A stretch of 64,000 nucleotides of DNA from NCBI RefSeq assembly GCF_000499385.1, contig NW_013651690.1, positions 1 to 64,000 of the forward strand, read 5' to 3'. The notes beneath the pieces were generated by a model. The model saw only the letters and a program-made list of their open reading frames with translations, searched no databases and was not told the origin of the DNA. Made by a program: the position numbers and the translations under genes. Positions 58,667 through 64,000 of this stretch are shown here, piece after piece. The stretch's first letter is position 1; each line of letters begins with the position of its first letter. The stretch is from Eimeria necatrix. Taxonomy: Eukaryota; Apicomplexa; Conoidasida; Eucoccidiorida; Eimeriidae.

Positions 58667-59161
58667 TGGCTTGAAGAAGTCGTTAGCTCTTCATGCCATT
58701 CATCGTGGAGCGTTTGCATAAAATAAATTTACAAAAAGGTTTTGAATACGCTCTTGAATTTCAGGTAGTCGCAAGACAAAAAATATACCATTTTGGGGCT
58801 CTTCGTTTCTACCGTTTCCAGCCCCGTGGATAGGGTGCGCTTGTCTTTGCTAGTCTCTGCAAAATAACTCTATTGAATAAACCTGAAGAGAAATTTGAAC
58901 TTTTTCTTACAAGCTTTTCTTGGGTCGTGACTTCCGTCATTCCGTGCAAGTGCGCGCCGATTTCCTGTAGTTCGGGCAATGGCTTGCTGAGACGGATTGA
59001 CCTGCCGAGGCAGGGTAACCGGATAATCAGCTCTGGACAACCGCTTCCGAGCTGTGGACCTTCAGGTCACGTGAGATATCACTTGTGGCAGCTTTGACGT
59101 GGCAACTGGCTGGGCAACTGGCCCTGGTCGGGGTGGCGGGCAAAGTGGTCTCTTAGGGAGC
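58667..59161. promoter_or_regulatory. Divergent intergenic region (shared promoter candidate)
   Basis: Separates the minus-strand glutaredoxin-like/TIM17 pair from the plus-strand CX9C gene by 495 bases. Any promoter for these three mitochondrial genes must lie in or near it. It includes an AT-rich patch (about 58718-58790). No specific motif is assigned. Confidence 0.4.
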
Positions 59162-60482
59162 ATGGGTATCTTCTTTCGGGACCGCCAGGAGGACTTGGCG
59201 GATCCCGATCTAAGGGCGTCTCGTTACTTCCTATTCAAGAATAAACAGACGCAGGAAAATAAGCTCAAAAATGCGGAAAAGAAATATGGCTACACTCTTG
59301 CTGAACTTCATGCCTACAGGCATCTCATGATGCCACCTCGAATGCCTCAGCGCATGCAAGAGGAACGGACAGATATGGCAAATACGTACTGTCAGATTGA
59401 AAGGCTCGTGGGCGTTGAGGTTTACCAACAACAGACGGAGAACCACTTCGCCACAAAGGCTCCTACTTCCAGCAGCTGGTCGAACGCTTCCGAAGGAGTA
59501 TCCGTTCCTGAGACAGCTTCAGCAAAGTCCCTCAATGCGGATTTATGTTCTGCGGAGAAAAGTGGGGGGACAAACGGGACAGATGAAGTGGATGAGAGAT
59601 GTGTGAAGTGTCTCGGCTACTACTTGGCTTTGGACAGATGTGTTCGATCTGTGTCGAAACAAGACGAGAAAAATAGGGTGTACAAGCACACGCGTCTTCA
59701 TGCTTGCAAGCCCCATTGGGTATTTCAACACACAGGGCTAGGGCTAAACTGCAATTGCATGTAGGGTATTTCGGTGAGTGAGCCTCAATTCGCTGGAGAG
59801 GATACTTGGCGAATGATCCTGCACCCGTCACTGCTGCATCACGCTGTTTCAGGTGTGGTTTAATCGATGCATTGCTTATCGGGACCAGCAGCTCCTCAAG
59901 GAAATACACTCGTGGGAGACAGAGCACGTCAAGTCACTTCGTCCTGAGGAGAGGTGGGGATAGAAGCCCTGTGGAGGGCTCATCCTACACAGACATTCCA
60001 TACGGATTGCAGCTTTGTACTAGCTCATTAGTTAGAGGAGGAAATGAAACGAGAACTGCACGAGTGCCTGCGCACTCTCGCCAGACCTCTTGAGTATGTG
60101 GATGGCCCAGTGTTCGTGTAATTTGTAGGTGGCCGTTCCGTTTGTGGGCATGCCTGCTCGTTTGCTGATTTATTAGGAAGGATTACCTGGATCGACTGCA
60201 AGGCACGAAGAGGTACCTCGAAGTAAGGTGGTGCTGGCTATGCGGGAGACAGCGACAGAAGCATACTCAGTCAGCAGCTTTTATAGCATTAATAGGGTTA
60301 CATGTCATAGCCCTAATCGACTTGCCGTGCTATCAGCGAAGAGCTCTTAACAGTGAATAACTGGAAGTGGATGGGTAAGGCAGCGGCCAGTGACTCTCCT
60401 GCTGGTCCTTGCGTTGTTGCTTGTTACGTTGTTGCAGTATGCTGCGGCTCGTTCCCGCGACGACATCGAAGTTATCAAGTAA
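59162..60482 (+). CDS. Twin-CX9C (CHCH-type) mitochondrial protein
   Basis: The start is ATG 59162 (MGIFFRDRQEDLADPD). Exon 1 (59162-59719) ends ...CKPHW and exon 2 starts at 59853 with VWFNRC. Joined, they complete the second of two C-x9-C motifs, C-LGYYLALDR-C and C-KPHWVWFNR-C, the helix-turn-helix signature of CHCH proteins of the mitochondrial intermembrane space. Downstream exons (from about 60032 to 60117, 60177-60222 and 60438-60482) join in phase to a charged helical tail ending DDIEVIK. The exon 2 to exon 3 junction is unresolved: phase fits only weak donors (CAC|GTCAAG or C|GTCCTG), and exon 2 alone would end at a stop at 59961-59963. The N-terminal 130 residues precede the CHCH core and match nothing I know. 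It may be an assembly factor or an apicomplexan-specific respiratory-complex subunit. Confidence 0.72.
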
Positions 60483-62483
60483 GCAGTCTTTCTGCTCGCC
60501 CTTGATGCAGTTGTGAGCAGTGCAGCGTATTACAACTGTTGCTAATGAAATGGTTCGATCGGATCATATGGGTACTTACACGGTGGCAGCCTGCATTGGG
60601 GCCCATGACTGCCTTTCGCAGTAGAGAGCTCAGCGCATGTGCGTTGTAGCACCTGCTTTCTGCGTGTGTAAGGCTGCAGAGAGAAGCGAGCCATGTCACA
60701 GCACGCCTTGATAAGCTTAGGGGGAACGAGCTTAGGGGGAACGTAGAAGCCTGCTGACACGTGCTGCTCGCGAGGCCACCGCCCGCTGTCCCTCTCTAGG
60801 CGGCTGAAAAAGTTACGTACTACACGTTACGAAGGGCACCAATGCCTGTTTTGCGGCTGTGATAAAATTGCAGCATATCCGCGTCTGGACTCAGGGATCG
60901 CTGAATTCCGCGTTATTTCGCTGGAATCTTCGATTTTAGTCCTTTTGTGATAAGTCGCACTGTGGGCAGTAGTCTAACGAGTGCAGCGGCACAATAGGAT
61001 TGCAAGCAGTGGCACTACACCAGTACGGGTTTAAGGGAAGAGCCTCAGTGTCAAGCACGCGCGAAACAGCATGCTAGACGTGGGAATTGACAGATCGTCA
61101 CTGTTGAGACCGACCCACGCGCTACTGCATTATGGCGTCTAGGCATTTTCTGCAGGTGCTGCTTCAGAAGCAAGAAATATAGAATTCAATTCGTATTGCT
61201 TCCCTGCTGGATGCAACACAGCAATGGCAAGACACGGAAGCGATGAGAGCCAAGGACGGCCACGGTACTTGAGCATATCACAGGAAAGAAAGCAAGATGA
61301 GAGAAGCCCGCAGCTGTACAGGCGCCAGAGCAGCATGGCTGTTTGTGGTTTTGCGCTGAAGTGGTGGCATGACCATGTAGATAAAGGCGTTAAGTCTTTG
61401 TGTTCCGTTTTACTTGAGATGTTCTTCCATTAAGAGCACCAGATGAGCCGTTTACCTTGTGGACGCAAAGCTCGCCCGCACACGAAATTTTCTGACCCTC
61501 TTCACGCTAAACACCCGAACGTTGTACAAGGTACAAAGTTGGCGAAGAAAGATGATCTGGTACGAATTATTGCTCTTAAGTAGATCCATCATCAACTACA
61601 GAATGAAGTCCATGAAAGTCGCAGTGGATGCAGAGTTGTGAGCTGAATATCCTTCTTGATAGTGCTTTAATAGAACTGCGCCCGCTACAGGCCTGATGAA
61701 GGGTATGCAACTGCATTTCACCTGAGCAGTTTGGCTACACCAGCACGCTGCTCAAATGGTGTTCAGGGCTGTGCGGGTGGTTCAGGTGAGGGGCCCCCCA
61801 CCAGTCCCGGTGTAAGTGTGCCAGCAGCTACAAGAACAAATTCCAATTTAACATGTAACATATAAAGTTATATTTTTTGTGCGATGCGGAGACGCGAGCT
61901 GCCGGTTATGGCTACCTTTGACCCGGCGAGCGGCGCTTCTTCTTGTGCAAGTACTCCTTCGCTGACCCTCATCAGTTGCATAGAAACGCGGACTTTGTGC
62001 ACCTGCTAGCAGCTCTGTTGTCAATTTATTCTAAGTATTTGATTGAACCATGAGTTCAGCTCCATCAGTGACGAGAAAGAAACTCGTTTATCTGTGCTGC
62101 CGACTCAAGACATAGTACCTGAGACTATGCACGTAAGAGTGACGAACTCTCTTTAAACTGGCGGCCATCATTCTTTTTTTCTCTTTTACTGCACAACTCG
62201 TTGCGGCTTCTAGTGAGTATCACTGGCCTTGGGAGTAACTCGTGCTTTCCACGAAGGAATGCTGAGTATTTGAGTATCTGAGGAGAACCGCATCAAGTGA
62301 CTCCAGCCCTTGAACAGCAGCGTCTGAAAGTTCCCTTCCAATTCTGTGGCGCGGCCTCTTTCGAGAAGCTCCTCAGGGTCTGCAACTGCCCTGGGAGTAA
62401 CTCCAAGAGTGCAGACTCTTTCTGAACTACCGAGGCGCCTCTGGTGAACGCGATAGTGTGAATATGGCAGCAAATGATACACA
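60483..62483. other. Intergenic, no gene recognised
   Basis: About 2 kb with only short ORFs lacking recognisable features (for example 61139-61336 - and 62210-62482 -, the latter immediately divergent from the next gene). A perfect 15-bp tandem duplication (AGCTTAGGGGGAACG) lies at 60714-60743. It should hold the promoter of the partial gene that follows. Confidence 0.5.
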
Positions 62484-64000
62484 ATGGATCGACGGAAACC
62501 TTACGAGGCGTCCAACCCTCTGTGTGGAACCCAGAAACCGCAGCTACCTTCAGTTTCGGGGCCAGCATCGGGGAAGGCAGCTCGCTGGCTGCTTGGGAGG
62601 ATCAAGGACGGCTCCCAAAGGGCTTTACTGCTCCAGCAGACGCCCTGTATAGCACAGAGTTTGGTAGGTGCCCCCATTCCGCAGTCAGAAAGACCCGGGG
62701 GAGCCTCGTTCCCTTTTGGAAGGGCAGCGCCGGTCTCCTGTGGAGACCGGGGCAATGGAAACGCGCCGCAGTGGAGCCGTGTACAACAATCACTGTCAAG
62801 GCCTCCATCCACGCAAGGAGAAGAACTACACTCGGAGCCACACAGTGCACGCATCCCCTTGAGGTCTTCTGAAGCCCCTCCACGGTCCGTCTCGTCGAGT
62901 TACACTCAAGCAGCAGCCAGCTATACCCAAGACAGATTACGGGACCAGAGAGAGGCCAGTCGGCTGGCCGCTACAGCCTTACAGGCACAGGCTCCATCAG
63001 ACGCTGTGAAGGTGCCTTACGGATCTCAAGGGGACTTGACGCTAAAGGAGACTCGGGGATTTCGTCAGGGAGGTGTCAACGGGCCATGCCAGGGCGCCGC
63101 CTTGAGTCCGCCTCAGGCTGCTGCCAGTCTGTCGAGCTCTTCATCAGGTTATCAGGGACTCAGAGCCATTAAAAGTCATCTAAAAGATCCATGGGAATCA
63201 ACCAGTTCCGTTTCAAAACAAAAAGAAACAGAGAAACTGGCGAGGCTGGTTGTCCGCACAGCTCTGCCCTCCCACTGGCAGCAGCATCAGCAGCTGCACG
63301 AAGAGCAGCGGAAGCACCAGCAAGAGCCTCAGCCCCAACAGAGAGAGCACGAACAACAGCAGCATCAACAGCACCTGCACGAGGAACAGAAAGCATGTGA
63401 GCTGGAGTGCCAGTACCGCATTCAGCAACAAGCTATGCCCTACCAACGGCAACACCAACAGCATGAGGAAGAGCAACCAATCGAGCGCCAAGGGGATCAC
63501 TTGGGTCAGCATCTACAAGAGCGTCAACACCACAGAAACCAAGTGCGCTGCGAGCAATCGCAACAGCAGCACCACCAGCAACAGCACCAACAACGGCCGC
63601 ACCAGCAGCACCAGCAGCACCAACAGCAACAGGCAACACAGCAGCATCAGCAACGTGAGCAGCAGCAAACACAGCAGGAACATCAACAAGAGGAGCGGAA
63701 GCATCTTGTGCAGCGCCACCATGCGCTCAGTCAAGGATTTGATGTGGGCTCCAGGCAAAACGCTGATGCTGAGCAGTCGGCAGAAGCTTCAGCATTTGCA
63801 TTTCTTGCCAGAAACTCAGATTTCAGTCGCCCTCCACATGCTACCTTGAGCAGCAGCAACTCGTACGGGGGTTTCTCATGTCTAGAAGTCTACCCTCAAA
63901 TAGTTCCTGTTGTGGAGCCTCCCGCAAGGGCTACAGGACGGGCGAGCCTTCCTCAAGGACAGATGCTACAGGAGCAACAACCCACCACTGAAAACAGCGA
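62484..64000 (+). CDS. Gln/His-rich protein, 3' partial
   Basis: The ATG at 62484 (MDRRKPYEASNPL) opens a frame with no stop through the last base of the window, at least 505 codons. The first 190 or so residues are mixed and Ser/Pro-rich. A strongly Gln/His/Glu-rich stretch follows (about 63275-63720; repeats like HQQQHQQ and EEQ). The remainder is Ser-rich and disordered-looking. CAA and CAG codons alternate with CAC/CAT, so this is not a pure CAG microsatellite like those in the Sec7 gene. I recognise no domain in the visible part; the functional part may lie beyond the window. Confidence 0.7.
   Translation, partial: MDRRKPYEASNPLCGTQKPQLPSVSGPASGKAARWLLGRIKDGSQRALLLQQTPCIAQSLVGAPIPQSERPGGASFPFGRAAPVSCGDRGNGNAPQWSRVQQSLSRPPSTQGEELHSEPHSARIPLRSSEAPPRSVSSSYTQAAASYTQDRLRDQREASRLAATALQAQAPSDAVKVPYGSQGDLTLKETRGFRQGGVNGPCQGAALSPPQAAASLSSSSSGYQGLRAIKSHLKDPWESTSSVSKQKETEKLARLVVRTALPSHWQQHQQLHEEQRKHQQEPQPQQREHEQQQHQQHLHEEQKACELECQYRIQQQAMPYQRQHQQHEEEQPIERQGDHLGQHLQERQHHRNQVRCEQSQQQHHQQQHQQRPHQQHQQHQQQQATQQHQQREQQQTQQEHQQEERKHLVQRHHALSQGFDVGSRQNADAEQSAEASAFAFLARNSDFSRPPHATLSSSNSYGGFSCLEVYPQIVPVVEPPARATGRASLPQGQMLQEQQPTTENS

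Overview
The window looks like nuclear DNA of a coccidian apicomplexan, most likely a chicken Eimeria species; I cannot name the species. The main clue is a multi-exon gene packed with CAG/CTG trinucleotide runs that read as poly-Ala, poly-Gln and poly-Ser, the homopolymeric amino-acid repeats typical of Eimeria. These lie in a repeat-rich block that switches abruptly to repeat-poor sequence, matching the R-segment/P-segment layout known for Eimeria chromosomes. Apicomplexan-style intron-rich genes and nuclear genes for mitochondrial proteins support this.

Layout. 1-660 is TA-type microsatellite. About 1300-2300 is a GC-rich, apparently non-coding stretch built from degenerate GGGGCCCC-type units. 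2732-14586 (+) is a giant BIG/Sec7-type ARF exchange factor crammed with CAG/CTG repeats and containing an AT-rich intron. From about 14.6 kb the sequence is repeat-poor. It carries a QCR9-like complex III subunit (16603-17404 +), a roughly 2250-residue PHD-finger SNF2 chromatin remodeller in 15 exons (20000-29204 +), a 12-exon coiled-coil protein (32058-35514 +), a single-exon SMYD-like SET-domain protein (36200-40864 -), a small single-TM ORF (41464-41700 -) and an importin-alpha-like ARM-repeat protein (43772-45958 -). A poorly populated stretch (46-53.5 kb) follows, then an unrecognised Ser/Arg-rich protein (53552-55718 +). A mitochondrial group comes next: TIM17 (57006-57728 -), a glutaredoxin-like protein 56 bp upstream of it on the same strand (57785-58666 -), and a twin-CX9C protein transcribed divergently (59162-60482 +). 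The window ends inside a Gln/His-rich reading frame that starts at 62484 (+) and has no stop before 64000.

The genes do not form one pathway. They cover vesicle traffic (Sec7), respiration and mitochondrial biogenesis (QCR9, TIM17, CX9C, glutaredoxin-like), chromatin (PHD-SNF2, possibly SET) and an importin-alpha relative. Exon boundaries were deduced by hand from reading frame, splice-site sequence and homology. Those of the SNF2, coiled-coil, QCR9, TIM17 and ARM genes close in phase throughout; parts of the Sec7, CX9C and 53.5-kb models remain uncertain. No tRNA, rRNA, CRISPR array or transposase was seen.
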